Shown here in pieces: positions 19,370 to 27,470 of a DNA stretch of 64,000 nt (position 1 is its first letter; the number at the start of each line of letters is the position of its first letter). The translations under genes were made by a program, and so were the position numbers. The stretch is taken from the NCBI RefSeq assembly GCF_023028225.1, contig NZ_CP095482.1:1860001-1924000 (forward strand). The letters run 5' to 3'. Under the pieces are notes generated by a model. The model saw only the letters and a program-made list of their open reading frames with translations. It was not told where the DNA came from and did no database searches. Source of the DNA: Halorientalis litorea (GTDB lineage: Archaea; Halobacteriota; Halobacteria; Halobacteriales; Haloarculaceae).

Positions 19370-20017
19370 GTGACTCGCCACACTATCCGCGCCGACGGCG
19401 AGATTGACGACCTGCTACAGGACGCCGACAACAAGAGCGAACTCGTCCGCGAAGCCCTCCGGTCGCACGTCGACGGCCCGGAGACGGACACGGATGGGCT
19501 GACGGACCTACAGCGGCGTGGCTTGCTGACTCTGTTGGACCTGTCGATGCCGACCGACGGCCCGGCGGCCGGGACTATCGGCAAGGAGGTAGCCGAGTCA
19601 CAACTGGCACAGCGGACCCAAATCGACAGCGAAGCCGTGGTTTCGCGGGTTATCAAGCCGCTGATGCGGGCGGGGTACGTGCGGATGGAACACGGACGGC
19701 AGTCGTTGAACGTCTACGAGACGCCGCGAGAGCGCGTGTATGATGGGGCCGATACGGAGTGGACGCCAGTCCCACAGTCGGGAGGGGCGGGCTGTGAGTC
19801 TAAACACGGCCTGCTGTCGGCCGGGACCGAGTGCCCCATCTGTGGCGACGAGGTGACAGGAGACGACGCCGACGACGACGAGCAGGAGGGCGGCGAGGAA
19901 CCCATCTCACTCGACACGACAGCGACCGAGTGTGAGACGCCGGGCTGTACGGCCACGCTGTACGGCGGCGTCTCGACGTGCTGGGAGTGTCGCACCGGAA
20001 CGGAGGGGTCGGCGTGA
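19370..20017 (+). CDS. Ribbon-helix-helix/winged-helix regulator with zinc-ribbon tail
   Basis: 215 aa from GTG 19370 (MTRHTIRADGEIDDLLQDAD). I prefer this start because upstream codons run through the repeat array. Residues 1-33 look like a ribbon-helix-helix DNA-binding unit (ELVREALRSHV end). A winged-helix-like segment follows at residues about 75-115 (DSEAVVSRVIKPLMRAGYVR), then two zinc ribbons: CESKHGLLSAGTECPICG and CETPGC...CWEC near the C-terminus. The stop overlaps the next start (GTGA). Probably a viral DNA-binding regulator; role otherwise unknown. Confidence 0.65.
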   Translation: MTRHTIRADGEIDDLLQDADNKSELVREALRSHVDGPETDTDGLTDLQRRGLLTLLDLSMPTDGPAAGTIGKEVAESQLAQRTQIDSEAVVSRVIKPLMRAGYVRMEHGRQSLNVYETPRERVYDGADTEWTPVPQSGGAGCESKHGLLSAGTECPICGDEVTGDDADDDEQEGGEEPISLDTTATECETPGCTATLYGGVSTCWECRTGTEGSA

Positions 20018-20178
20018 CGCCGCTCCACGTCGGCCACACGACGACCGCGGCGGCCGGGAGCGACCCGGCGGCCCTCCTCCCGTTCCTGCTGGCGTGCCTC
20101 GTCGGAGGGTTCGCCGGTACACTGTTGTTGGGGGGAATGGCTCTCTGGATACGCCGGATGCGACGAGGACAGTTCTAA
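20014..20178 (+). CDS. Small single-TM viral protein
   Basis: 54 aa from GTG 20014 (MTPLHVGHTTTAAAGSDPAA), a start that overlaps the upstream stop by 4 bp. One membrane segment LLPFLLACLVGGFAGTLLLG is followed by a basic tail (RRMRRGQF), predicting the C-terminus inside. A longer frame from 19978 would overlap its neighbour more deeply. Function unknown. A 123-bp stretch without genes separates it from the converging NTPase gene. Confidence 0.6.
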   Translation: MTPLHVGHTTTAAAGSDPAALLPFLLACLVGGFAGTLLLGGMALWIRRMRRGQF

Positions 20179-20301
20179 TCCGGGCCGGAACCGGGAAAGC
20201 CCACCCCCGCGGTTCCGAGAAAACCCCTCATGGGCGCGTATTATTATGAGAATATACGCGGGGGTGGAAGTGGAACCGGGAGAGAGTGGCAGACGGCGCG
20301 G

Positions 20302-21399
20302 CTATTCGCCGTCGGGCTTTTCCGTGTGGTTGTACACCCACGTTTTCGACATTCCGACGATTTCAGCTATGTCCGTACCGCTCATACCTTCGTCTCTCAG
20401 ACGTTGAGCGTGCTGTTCCTTCATTTCGTTTTCCACGTCGTCGGGGTTGCGGCTGTCACCGTCTTCGAGCGCGCCGCTCATGTCGAAGGTGGGTTCCTCG
20501 GTGGTGTCGAAGGTAATTCTCGACTTCGGGATGCCGTTGAAGGTCTGTTCTGGGCTTGTGGATTGGATTTCAGCACTGGAACTCACGAGACTGTCCCCGT
20601 AGACTTCGAGCTTCTTCTTCGAGGGCTTGTGAACGAACGCGCCGGTCTGAGCGACGAGGCGGCGGAGGTCTTTGTCCAAGTCCTTGATTGTCTGACCGAT
20701 GAAACAGATACAACGCTTCGTCCCCGGCGGGGCGTCCCCCTTCCGCACGAGCTTGAGCAACGACGCGAGAACGTCGGCCTTCTGCTTGTCTGTACCCGTG
20801 CCGGTCAGTCCTTGACCAGTCTCGTCTACGAGCAAAAAGAAGTGGTCTCGGGACTTCTTGAATAGCGTCTCGACCTGTTCGTATGTCTCGACGTGTTCCA
20901 CGCGGTCGTTCCGTTCGGCAGCGGATTCGAGATTCGAGAGAATCCGACCGCGGGTAATCATGTGCCACTCGTCGGCCGCGCCGTGGCCCCAGTCGGTCTT
21001 CCCGGCGTTCATCCCGCCGGTAACGAACATCACCGTCGCCTCAGAGACGAGCGTCGGATGCAACCACGCACGGTACGCACCGCTCCCGGCGTCTTTCTCG
21101 TGGTCTACCTGACCGATGCCGTACTGCATCTGCGAGACGTTCCCCTCGGTGACGGCGTCGGTGAGGGTGTCGGTCCCTTCGTTCCGGAGGATAGTCTGGT
21201 ACAGTTCGCTCTCCGTTACGTCGTTCATGCCGGTGTGTTGGGTTGAGTCGAAGGCTGTGGCGAGCGTATTCAGTAGCTCCCGCGGACCGTCTCGGGGAAC
21301 CATCCCAGCGTGAGGGTGAGTCTCGTCTACGTCGCCCGAGCGGATGCGCTCACGGAGGAACGCGGCCGCGTATGTCGTCTGTTCGCCGTCGTTGCTCAT
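20302..21399 (-). CDS. Pleolipovirus VP8-like P-loop NTPase with C-terminal HTH
   Basis: 365 aa. Walker A is VTGGMNAGKTDWGHG near residue 130 and a Walker-B-like FFLLVDETGQG lies near 185; a sensor-like CICFIGQTIKDLDKDL follows. It is the last gene of the structural block, the position of VP8, the putative NTPase of pleolipoviruses. The C-terminus (GTDIAEIVGMSKTWVYNHTE) looks like a helix-turn-helix, an uncommon addition to my knowledge. The start overlaps the upstream gene stop by 4 bp. Possible roles are genome handling or virion assembly; pleolipoviruses bud, so classical packaging is not established. Confidence 0.75.
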   Translation of the reverse strand: MSNDGEQTTYAAAFLRERIRSGDVDETHPHAGMVPRDGPRELLNTLATAFDSTQHTGMNDVTESELYQTILRNEGTDTLTDAVTEGNVSQMQYGIGQVDHEKDAGSGAYRAWLHPTLVSEATVMFVTGGMNAGKTDWGHGAADEWHMITRGRILSNLESAAERNDRVEHVETYEQVETLFKKSRDHFFLLVDETGQGLTGTGTDKQKADVLASLLKLVRKGDAPPGTKRCICFIGQTIKDLDKDLRRLVAQTGAFVHKPSKKKLEVYGDSLVSSSAEIQSTSPEQTFNGIPKSRITFDTTEEPTFDMSGALEDGDSRNPDDVENEMKEQHAQRLRDEGMSGTDIAEIVGMSKTWVYNHTEKPDGE

Positions 21400-22193
21400 T
21401 CCGCACCCTCCGTAACAGTGGCCGATTCTCGCGGCGTCTCACCGTTCTCAGACGGCCCCGTGCTTTCTCCGTTCTGTGCCACCTGTTCGCCGTCGGCACT
21501 CTCCATGAGCTTCTGCGGGTCGGCTTCGTCGCCGAGTGCATCCTCGACGGCCCGCTCGATGTTCTCGCCGGAGTAGATAGACGCCGACTCGACTTCCCCA
21601 ATCAGGTCGTTGAGGATGTCGTCGAGTGCCGAGCGAACGATACCGGCGAGCCGCATCCGAAGGGCGATACCCTGCTGGGCGCGTTCTTCGAGGGTCTCGC
21701 GGATTTCAGCGATACGCTCCCGGTCCGCGACGAGTTCCAGCGGCCGGGCGGACCCGCGCCACGTCGCTTCGGCGGTCATGCTCTCGCGGTCGAAGCTGGT
21801 ACACTCGTACACCTCAACGATAGCGTCGGGCTGGTACAACTCCCCCTCTACGACTTCGACTTCGGCCCACGAGTCGGGCGTGAATGTCCACAGTTCGATG
21901 CCGTCACCGCCCTCCTTGACGACGAGAAGGAATATCCAGCGAATCGTTTTGAGCCACGAAATCACCTTCTTGGCGGGCAGGTAGCCGAGGCCGACGCCCG
22001 CGCCACAGGACAGTCCGGCGATGACGAGCGGACGCGGGACTGACGGGAGCGAGATACCGAAGTACCATACCGCCGCGAGGACGCCGACGGAGCCGAGTCC
22101 TATCCACGTCGAGTACGCCGCCAGCACGCCCTCGAAGAACTCCCGCCACGTGTACCCCGCTGAATCGTCCGGAACGTCGTGTGAGTCCGTCAT
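21396..22193 (-). CDS. Pleolipovirus ORF7-like membrane protein
   Basis: 265 aa with two hydrophobic segments (residues about 20-46 and 54-70: WIGLGSVGVLAAVWYFGISL, then LVIAGLSCGAGVGLGYL) and a long cytosolic domain containing a probable coiled coil (ADRERIAEIRETLEERAQQG). Both ends overlap neighbours by 4 bp, showing tight coupling. Position between the ORF6-like and VP8-like genes identifies it as the ORF7 counterpart; sequence alone would not. Function unknown. Confidence 0.65.
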   Translation of the reverse strand: MTDSHDVPDDSAGYTWREFFEGVLAAYSTWIGLGSVGVLAAVWYFGISLPSVPRPLVIAGLSCGAGVGLGYLPAKKVISWLKTIRWIFLLVVKEGGDGIELWTFTPDSWAEVEVVEGELYQPDAIVEVYECTSFDRESMTAEATWRGSARPLELVADRERIAEIRETLEERAQQGIALRMRLAGIVRSALDDILNDLIGEVESASIYSGENIERAVEDALGDEADPQKLMESADGEQVAQNGESTGPSENGETPRESATVTEGAE

Positions 22194-22861
22194 AGGATAC
22201 GGCGCACCTCCTTGTGTTCGCTGTCGAGTTCACGGCGCGAGAGGACCATAACGATGGAGACGCCGCCAGCGAAACCGCCGAGAGCGGCCAGTCGCGTCTC
22301 GCTCCACGTCGGGGGGCCGTCGAACCACGAGTTCGATGCGCTGACGATAGTGCCCCACGGGGCGGCCGACCCTTCGACGGAGACCGCAACGGCGGCCTGT
22401 CCGTTGGCCTTCGTCACGTCGACGCCGACGCGTATCTCGTCGCCGGGGTCGAGCGTCCGTTCGGTCTGGTCGGGTTCGCCGCCGGTCCCGTCCGACAGCC
22501 AACCAGCGTCGTAGACGGTCACATCGACTGACTCGCCGTGGTCGGCGGGAAGTGCCAAGTCGAGATACCCGCGGCCGTCGTCGGTCATGCCGGACCCGAC
22601 GACACGGACGCCGCCGACGACAGCAGTGGCGTTGCGGTCCGTCTCGGTCTCCGGTTGGGGTTCGGGCGTCGGCGTTGGCGTCGGCGTCTCTGTTGGCGTC
22701 TCTGTCGGCGTCGTGACGGCCGTGATGTTCTCCGTGTCGGGGATGTCAACCGAGACGCCCGAGTCGGTGCTGTTGTTGGCGGGCGCGGGCTGTCCGACGG
22801 CCGCGCCGGAGGCGATACTACACGTGACGATAATCGCCGCGATGAGTGTGAAAAAACGCAT
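22190..22861 (-). CDS. Pleolipovirus ORF6-like exported membrane protein
   Basis: 223 aa with a cleavable-looking signal peptide (MRFFTLIAAIIVTCSIASGA), a Pro/Thr-rich linker (residues about 50-72), a beta-rich extracellular domain and a C-terminal membrane segment (LAALGGFAGGVSIVMVLSRR). The stop overlaps the next gene by 4 bp; the spike-like gene ends 13 bp upstream of it. The layout equals that of ORF6 in the pleolipovirus core. Function unknown. Confidence 0.65.
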   Translation of the reverse strand: MRFFTLIAAIIVTCSIASGAAVGQPAPANNSTDSGVSVDIPDTENITAVTTPTETPTETPTPTPTPEPQPETETDRNATAVVGGVRVVGSGMTDDGRGYLDLALPADHGESVDVTVYDAGWLSDGTGGEPDQTERTLDPGDEIRVGVDVTKANGQAAVAVSVEGSAAPWGTIVSASNSWFDGPPTWSETRLAALGGFAGGVSIVMVLSRRELDSEHKEVRRIL

Positions 22862-22873
22862 TGTTGAGTAGTG

Positions 22874-24412
22874 TTAGTCGCGTCTTCGCCGGATTTCGTC
22901 CGGGATGCGGTTGATGGTCACACCGCCGCTATTGCCCTCTCTCGACCGGACGAGGAGGTACCCGCCGCCGAGGGCAAGCACGCCGATGATGATGGGACTG
23001 GGACCACCGCCGCCGCCGAATAGGCCACCGAGAAGGCCGTCGCTCCCCTCTCGAATCTCCTGTTGTCGCTGGTTGATTGCGGCGGACCGATTGGCGTAGG
23101 CGTCCATCTTGGCGGCGTAGCCGTTGATGCTGGATGTGTTCCAGTCCGCGGTTTCGTAGGCGACGGAGCCGTTCCGGTCACTCGACCCGTCGGGAAGTTG
23201 CCGGGACTGGATGGTGAACGGACTGTTGATGGTCTCCGTGCCGTCGTCAGTCACGAGATACTGGATGCCCTCAAGAGTCGCCGGGTCGTACTGTTGACCA
23301 AGCTGGAACTCGTTTCCCGAGGGTAACCCGTCGGACATGAGGATGCCCTGTTTGACCGACCCGTTGACCGAGACGTTCATGACGGTCGTGTTGGCCAAGC
23401 TGAGGGGCGTTTTCGCGCCTGCGGCCCGGAGCGTCGAGATAGCCCACGTCGAGGTGTCGTCTTCGGGGCTGTACTGTTCAGCCTGAAGCGTTGGGTCGAT
23501 GAGGTCTTGAGGGCTGATTTCGCCGTTCTGGACGGCATCATACGCGCGGTCGGCGAAGGCGTCGAGTTCCTGTTCGGTGGTCGCCTCTTGATTTTTCAGT
23601 TTTTCCCACGAGGCAGTGAGGCTCTTGTTGCTGTTTGACGAGTACCAGATTGTGTGATGCTCGCCGTTGCCGTCCGGGTCGAGAGCCTTCAATTCAGAGA
23701 ATTGCGTAGGGATGCCGGAGCCTGCGAGGGGGGCGTCGGTGGCTCCGGTCGTGAGAACCAGCAGTTTCATCTCGGCCTTCGAGCCGTTCAGTAGCTCGAC
23801 TTGTGCGGTGGTGGTGTTCGGAGTGGGCCAGTCGTCAGTCGTGAGTTGACTGAAGATGTTACTGGTCCCGCCCGTGGCGTTGGACGACTCCCAGCGGGCG
23901 GCCTGATTGGCGACAGTCTCGACGATGATGTCGTTCTGTTTGATGAGTTCGGCCTGTTGGCGAGAGTACCAGTCTTCGGAGGTGTCGATGCCGTCGGTTT
24001 TGGCTTCAGCGGTACTCTTGCCCTCGTCCAGCGAGCGGATGATTGCGTTTTTGCCCTCGCTCCGGGCGATGGACGAGCCAGCCTCGGCGTTGTTCTGAAT
24101 CGCCGTGGCCTGCAGGTCGGCCTGCTGGCGCATCGTTTCAGCCTGATAGTACATCTGCTGATGCGTCTCTTGGGCGTCGAGGCCCGCGAGTTCGTTGGCG
24201 GCCTGTGTGCCGGTTAGACAGTCCGTGACGGCACACGTAGCCACCGAACCGAGGGCGATACCGACACTCACCGCCGTGTCAGTAACCGCCCCTGCCTCTG
24301 CCTCTTGGACCGGCGAGGCAGGCCCGTCGTAGACGAGCGCGCCGCCCGCGGCCGTGCCGACCACGGCGAACGCCAGCAGGACCGACAGCGTTTGTCGAGT
24401 CAGTCGTCGCAT
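22874..24412 (-). CDS. Pleolipovirus VP4-like spike protein candidate
   Basis: 512 aa. It has an N-terminal signal peptide (RQTLSVLLAFAVVGTAAGGA), a large mainly helical and Gln/Asn-rich ectodomain (residues 40-440) with probable coiled-coil stretches (for example AIRQRQQEIREG-like near the end), and a C-terminal anchor (PSPIIIGVLALGGGYLLV) followed by a basic tail ending RRRRD. Size, topology and position after the small multi-TM gene match VP4, the receptor-binding and fusion spike of pleolipoviruses. A canonical spike fold cannot be shown from sequence alone. Confidence 0.75.
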   Translation of the reverse strand: MRRLTRQTLSVLLAFAVVGTAAGGALVYDGPASPVQEAEAGAVTDTAVSVGIALGSVATCAVTDCLTGTQAANELAGLDAQETHQQMYYQAETMRQQADLQATAIQNNAEAGSSIARSEGKNAIIRSLDEGKSTAEAKTDGIDTSEDWYSRQQAELIKQNDIIVETVANQAARWESSNATGGTSNIFSQLTTDDWPTPNTTTAQVELLNGSKAEMKLLVLTTGATDAPLAGSGIPTQFSELKALDPDGNGEHHTIWYSSNSNKSLTASWEKLKNQEATTEQELDAFADRAYDAVQNGEISPQDLIDPTLQAEQYSPEDDTSTWAISTLRAAGAKTPLSLANTTVMNVSVNGSVKQGILMSDGLPSGNEFQLGQQYDPATLEGIQYLVTDDGTETINSPFTIQSRQLPDGSSDRNGSVAYETADWNTSSINGYAAKMDAYANRSAAINQRQQEIREGSDGLLGGLFGGGGGPSPIIIGVLALGGGYLLVRSREGNSGGVTINRIPDEIRRRRD

Positions 24413-24507
24413 TGGTCCACCTCCGTGACGGCCCGGCGAACCTCTCGGTCCGTCGCGCCGTCGGATTCGTGCCGGAGGATACCCGGCAGTAGTCTTCGTA
24501 GTATCAT
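24400..24507 (-). CDS. 35-aa ORF between VP3-like and VP4-like genes
   Basis: ATG at 24507-24505 opens MILRRLLPGILRHESDGATD followed by REVRRAVTEVDQCDD. A GAGG ribosome-binding-like sequence lies just before the ATG on the minus strand, and the frame fills the 102-bp interval between the VP3-like stop and the VP4-like start, overlapping the latter by 13 bp. It may keep ribosomes moving into the spike gene. No recognised family; real or chance is uncertain. Confidence 0.45.
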   Translation of the reverse strand: MILRRLLPGILRHESDGATDREVRRAVTEVDQCDD

Positions 24508-24514
24508 GCTTTCC

Positions 24515-24922
24515 TCACAGAATCCAGCCCATGACGAACTGTCCGGAGGTGACGGTGCCGACGTAGACGAGTCCCCACAGGTCCGCCGACTGGAAGAAGT
24601 GGGCGACGGTCGAGGGGAAGACAACCCAGCCAATCATGAGCGCGAGCGTCCCGAAGACGGCCCCCGCGTAGTATTGGTCGAGGTTCTGAACGTCGTCCCG
24701 GAGCGAGCCGAGAGAGGTGTTGTCGTTCGTGGCGACCGTCAGGACGATGGCGGCGAAGCCAAGCACCCACGCGGTACTGAGCGAGATGCCCGAGACAGTC
24801 CAGACGGTTTCGGCGAAGTTGACGCCGAAGAGGTCGAACGAACCGATGCCAGTGACGATGAATCCCGTCATCGACGTGACGACGAGAAGTGCGGTGTCGA
24901 TAGGGTCGAGTTGCGTTTTCAT
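24515..24922 (-). CDS. Pleolipovirus VP3-like four-TM membrane protein
   Basis: 135 aa with four hydrophobic segments at about residues 9-29, 40-62, 84-102 and 111-132, and a short polar loop (NDNTSLGSLRDDVQNLDQYY) between the second and third. VP3 of pleolipoviruses is a small internal membrane protein with this topology encoded just before the spike, as here. It is the first gene of the minus-strand block, and its promoter must lie in 24923-25010, an AT-rich divergent region. Confidence 0.75.
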   Translation of the reverse strand: MKTQLDPIDTALLVVTSMTGFIVTGIGSFDLFGVNFAETVWTVSGISLSTAWVLGFAAIVLTVATNDNTSLGSLRDDVQNLDQYYAGAVFGTLALMIGWVVFPSTVAHFFQSADLWGLVYVGTVTSGQFVMGWIL

Positions 24923-25015
24923 TGTCGTATTAGTCGGTTAACCACCGACGAATACCACTAAGTAATTAACCGGGTAATAATCCTAGGAGCGCGGTGGAAG
25001 TAGAAAGGCAGATGT

Positions 25016-25050
25016 GAATGTTCGCTTCTGTTAAGCAGACCCGAACATTC
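25016..25050. promoter_or_regulatory. Inverted-repeat operator candidate in the divergent promoter region
   Basis: GAATGTTCG (25016-25024) pairs perfectly with CGAACATTC (25042-25050), and a third copy CGAACATTC lies at 25115-25123 inside the start of the recombinase gene. The site lies between the divergent structural block and the recombinase gene, where a lysogeny repressor would act. Confidence 0.6.
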
Positions 25051-25077
25051 GAATACCCTGAACCCGTGTGTCTTTAT

Positions 25078-25704
25078 ATGGGAACCACCTCGCAACCCCC
25101 CGGAGAACAGAAAACGAACATTCATTTCCTGAAGCCCCAGCAGGTCGAAGCGATGCGGGACGCCGCCCACGAGGGTCGGCACGGTCAACGTGACGACGCG
25201 ATAGTGACCCTCCTCTACGACTGCGGGCTACGTCGCACGGAGTTGTCTGCCGTCGACCGCGGGATGCTCGACCTTGCCGACGGCGTACTCCGGCTCCCCA
25301 CGCACATCCAGAAGGACTACCCGACCGAGGGAAGCCCCGACCCGGCGACGGTCGAACTTGACCCGGAGAACGACCTACGCACCGAGCGGACGCTTCGCTC
25401 GTTCCTCTCGACCCGCGACGACGACAGCCCCGCACTGTTCCCGTCGCGGAAGGCCGACCGGATGACCGGCAAGGGTATCAACGACGTGGTGAAGCGTCTC
25501 GCGGACCGTGCGGACGTTCGGCCCCACACCTTCGCCGCCCGCGGCGACAGCGGCGACGTGACGGCCCACACGCTCCGCCACAGCGTTGCCTACCGGATGC
25601 TCCACACCTACGACGGCTACACCCTCTACAACGTCAGGAACCGGCTTCGGCACTCTCGACTGGCGACGACAGAACGGAAGTACGACCACTTCGACACCGT
25701 GTAA
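25078..25704 (+). CDS. Catalytic-domain-only tyrosine recombinase
   Basis: 208 aa from ATG 25078 (MGTTSQPPGEQKTNIHFLKP); an in-frame ATG at 25018 lies inside the operator and is less likely. Only the catalytic domain is present: first Arg in YDCGLRRTELSAV, HTLRHSVAYRM (HxxR), and a C-terminal Tyr in RHSRLATTERKYDHF. The usual N-terminal core-binding domain is missing. Such short XerC/D-like proteins recur in haloarchaeal elements, often with a small winged-helix protein, as in the next gene 2 bp away. It may act on another site than the main integrase. Confidence 0.75.
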   Translation: MGTTSQPPGEQKTNIHFLKPQQVEAMRDAAHEGRHGQRDDAIVTLLYDCGLRRTELSAVDRGMLDLADGVLRLPTHIQKDYPTEGSPDPATVELDPENDLRTERTLRSFLSTRDDDSPALFPSRKADRMTGKGINDVVKRLADRADVRPHTFAARGDSGDVTAHTLRHSVAYRMLHTYDGYTLYNVRNRLRHSRLATTERKYDHFDTV

Positions 25705-25706
25705 CG

Positions 25707-25904
25707 ATGGACTCGATACAGGCAGTCCGTGACGTTCTCGAGGACGGTGGGTCGATGACGAAAACGAAGCTCCGGCGGCGGGTGGTGGAGCGGTTCGACG
25801 TGGACCACCGGGACGCACAACTGGCGATAGTGGAGCTGATAGACGACGGCGAACTCGAAGAACATCCCGAGTTTGATGGGGCTTACCGGCTCGTCGGTCC
25901 GTGA
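25707..25904 (+). CDS. Small winged-helix protein
   Basis: 65 aa, starting 2 bp after the recombinase stop. The pattern ALL-helical then a beta wing (SMTKTKLRRRVVERFDVDHR, then AIVELIDDGELEEHPEFDGA) is typical of winged-helix DNA-binding domains. It is co-transcribed with the recombinase and may be its accessory or regulator. No DNA target can be named. Confidence 0.65.
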   Translation: MDSIQAVRDVLEDGGSMTKTKLRRRVVERFDVDHRDAQLAIVELIDDGELEEHPEFDGAYRLVGP

Positions 25905-25943
25905 GTGTGGAAACACAAATACGAGACAAAAGTGAAGATACCG

Positions 25944-26026
25944 AGAAATTGGTGTGGCCGCAATAACGAACTGACTAAACGGAGATATACGCTGTATATT
26001 TTATACAGTATGGCTCACCAATTTCT
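25944..26026. promoter_or_regulatory. Nested inverted repeats upstream of the methyltransferase
   Basis: Outer perfect 11-bp repeat AGAAATTGGTG (25944-25954) with CACCAATTTCT (26016-26026), and inside it a 7-bp repeat CTGTATA (25992-25998) with TATACAG (26002-26008) around a TTT centre. The inner palindrome contains a TATA-like core, so a bound protein would block the promoter. It lies 134 bp before the chosen methyltransferase start. Autoregulation of the cargo is a reasonable guess; a cargo boundary is an alternative. Confidence 0.5.
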
Positions 26027-26159
26027 GTAACAGACATATGCGTCAGACACAGGATGAGGTTTTATTTGCATCTCCATCACTACCATCTATACACCAACGA
26101 TATCCGTGGACGTCGAATTTCCGAAAGGAATTTGGACGTCGACTACTAGACAATATACA

Positions 26160-27353
26160 ATGAGCCGAGGTACAGTCGTTGATTTGTTCTGTGGTGCTGG
26201 TGGAGCATCGCTAGGTTTCGTTGAAGCTGGCTTCGATGTCATTGGAGCTGTTGACATCGATGAAGAAGCCCGTGAAACCTACCGGAAGAACCTCTGTGAT
26301 GACGATTTGGTTGAGTTTGACGAACCTATGCCAGCGGACCTGACGGAGACATCCTTCAATGAGATACGAGAGTTCTTCGACATTGAAGAAGGCGACGTTG
26401 ACGTTATCTGTGGGTGTCCCCCCTGCCAGAATTTCAGTTCTCTTCGGGATACCGAACCGTGGGACGAAGACGAACCCAAGGATGAACTTCTCCGCGAGTT
26501 CGTCAGTTTAGTACGAGAAGAAAAACCCGACTTGGTGTTCTTCGAGAACGTTCAGGGTATCCTGACTGCTGGTGACGAGAAACCAACTACCTATATCGAT
26601 TGGTTCAAGCGGGAGATGCGAGATATGTCACGGGAAGACGACGAATCTGATGCTGGGTACGGAATCAATCTCAAAGTAGTGAATGCCGCGAACTATGGTG
26701 TCCCACAGAACCGGCGGCGTACCATTGGTATTTGTGTGTATGGCGTTGAAGACGAGGAAATCGTATTTCCCGAACCCACCCATGCAGAAAAACCCGACGA
26801 AGAGAGCAATCTCGAAGAGTGGGTGACGGTGAACGAGAAACTTGACCGCGATGACCTGAAACAAGACCTCAATCTGGGGCAGAAACAGGTCGGTCTTGAT
26901 GGATATCCCGATGACCCCGGCCATCGGTCTCGACGACACAAGGACGAGACGGTTGAGTTCATTAAGGCGATTCGCAAACACGGTGATAGCTGGCGAGACC
27001 TTCAGGGAACAGAGGATGAGGATAAAATCCGGGATTGCCATCAGAATCTTACTGACACTGGTGCGGGGGCCGCTTATGGGATTATGAATGGTGACGACAT
27101 CGCACCGACGCTGACGACACGATGTGCGACAATCAGCAGTGGCCGGTTCACACACCCTGAAGAAAACAGGAGCCTCACCTTCCGAGAAGCCGCCTTGCTT
27201 ATGACCTTTCCTCGATGGTTTGAGCTACCGGAATACAACAAGCCTGCCGAACGTGTGGTAGGCAATGCTGTTCCACCAAAACTTGTGGCGAATCTACTTC
27301 GTGATAGGTATAGCCCCTCCTGTGACGAAAAAGAACAAAAAGCAGTAATTTAG
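26160..27353 (+). CDS. C5-cytosine DNA methyltransferase
   Basis: 397 aa from ATG 26160 (MSRGTVVDLFCGAGGASLGF); a GTG at 26106 would add 18 codons before motif I and is less likely. Motifs: I DLFCGAGGASLGF, IV GCPPCQNFSS with the catalytic Cys near residue 87, VI FFENVQGIL, VIII NYGVPQNRRRTIGI, X ERVVGNAVPPKLVANLL. The target-recognition region is between about 195 and 340. It transfers methyl from SAM to cytosine C5; the target sequence is unknown. The codon use is clearly more AT-rich than the chromosome, suggesting recent acquisition. The GHKL-nuclease gene follows after 117 bp on the same strand. Confidence 0.93.
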   Translation: MSRGTVVDLFCGAGGASLGFVEAGFDVIGAVDIDEEARETYRKNLCDDDLVEFDEPMPADLTETSFNEIREFFDIEEGDVDVICGCPPCQNFSSLRDTEPWDEDEPKDELLREFVSLVREEKPDLVFFENVQGILTAGDEKPTTYIDWFKREMRDMSREDDESDAGYGINLKVVNAANYGVPQNRRRTIGICVYGVEDEEIVFPEPTHAEKPDEESNLEEWVTVNEKLDRDDLKQDLNLGQKQVGLDGYPDDPGHRSRRHKDETVEFIKAIRKHGDSWRDLQGTEDEDKIRDCHQNLTDTGAGAAYGIMNGDDIAPTLTTRCATISSGRFTHPEENRSLTFREAALLMTFPRWFELPEYNKPAERVVGNAVPPKLVANLLRDRYSPSCDEKEQKAVI

Positions 27354-27470
27354 GAACACTCGGCGGTCCTTCTCGTTGTGACTGTTGCTGGGGATGTCTT
27401 TTCCTGATATTGTCTTGACCTTCTGTTTTAGAAAAATGTTTAGTGATGCCCCCTCCGTGGTACGAACAAT

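Noticed and set aside
19140-19373. 77-aa frame between the SWIM gene and the RHH gene
   Set aside because: It overlaps both neighbours and runs through the palindrome array; composition is unlike a haloarchaeal protein.
20179-20301. Possible single-strand interruption motif (GCCCA) of betapleolipoviruses
   Set aside because: The pentamer is far too short and frequent in this GC-rich sequence to support a claim.
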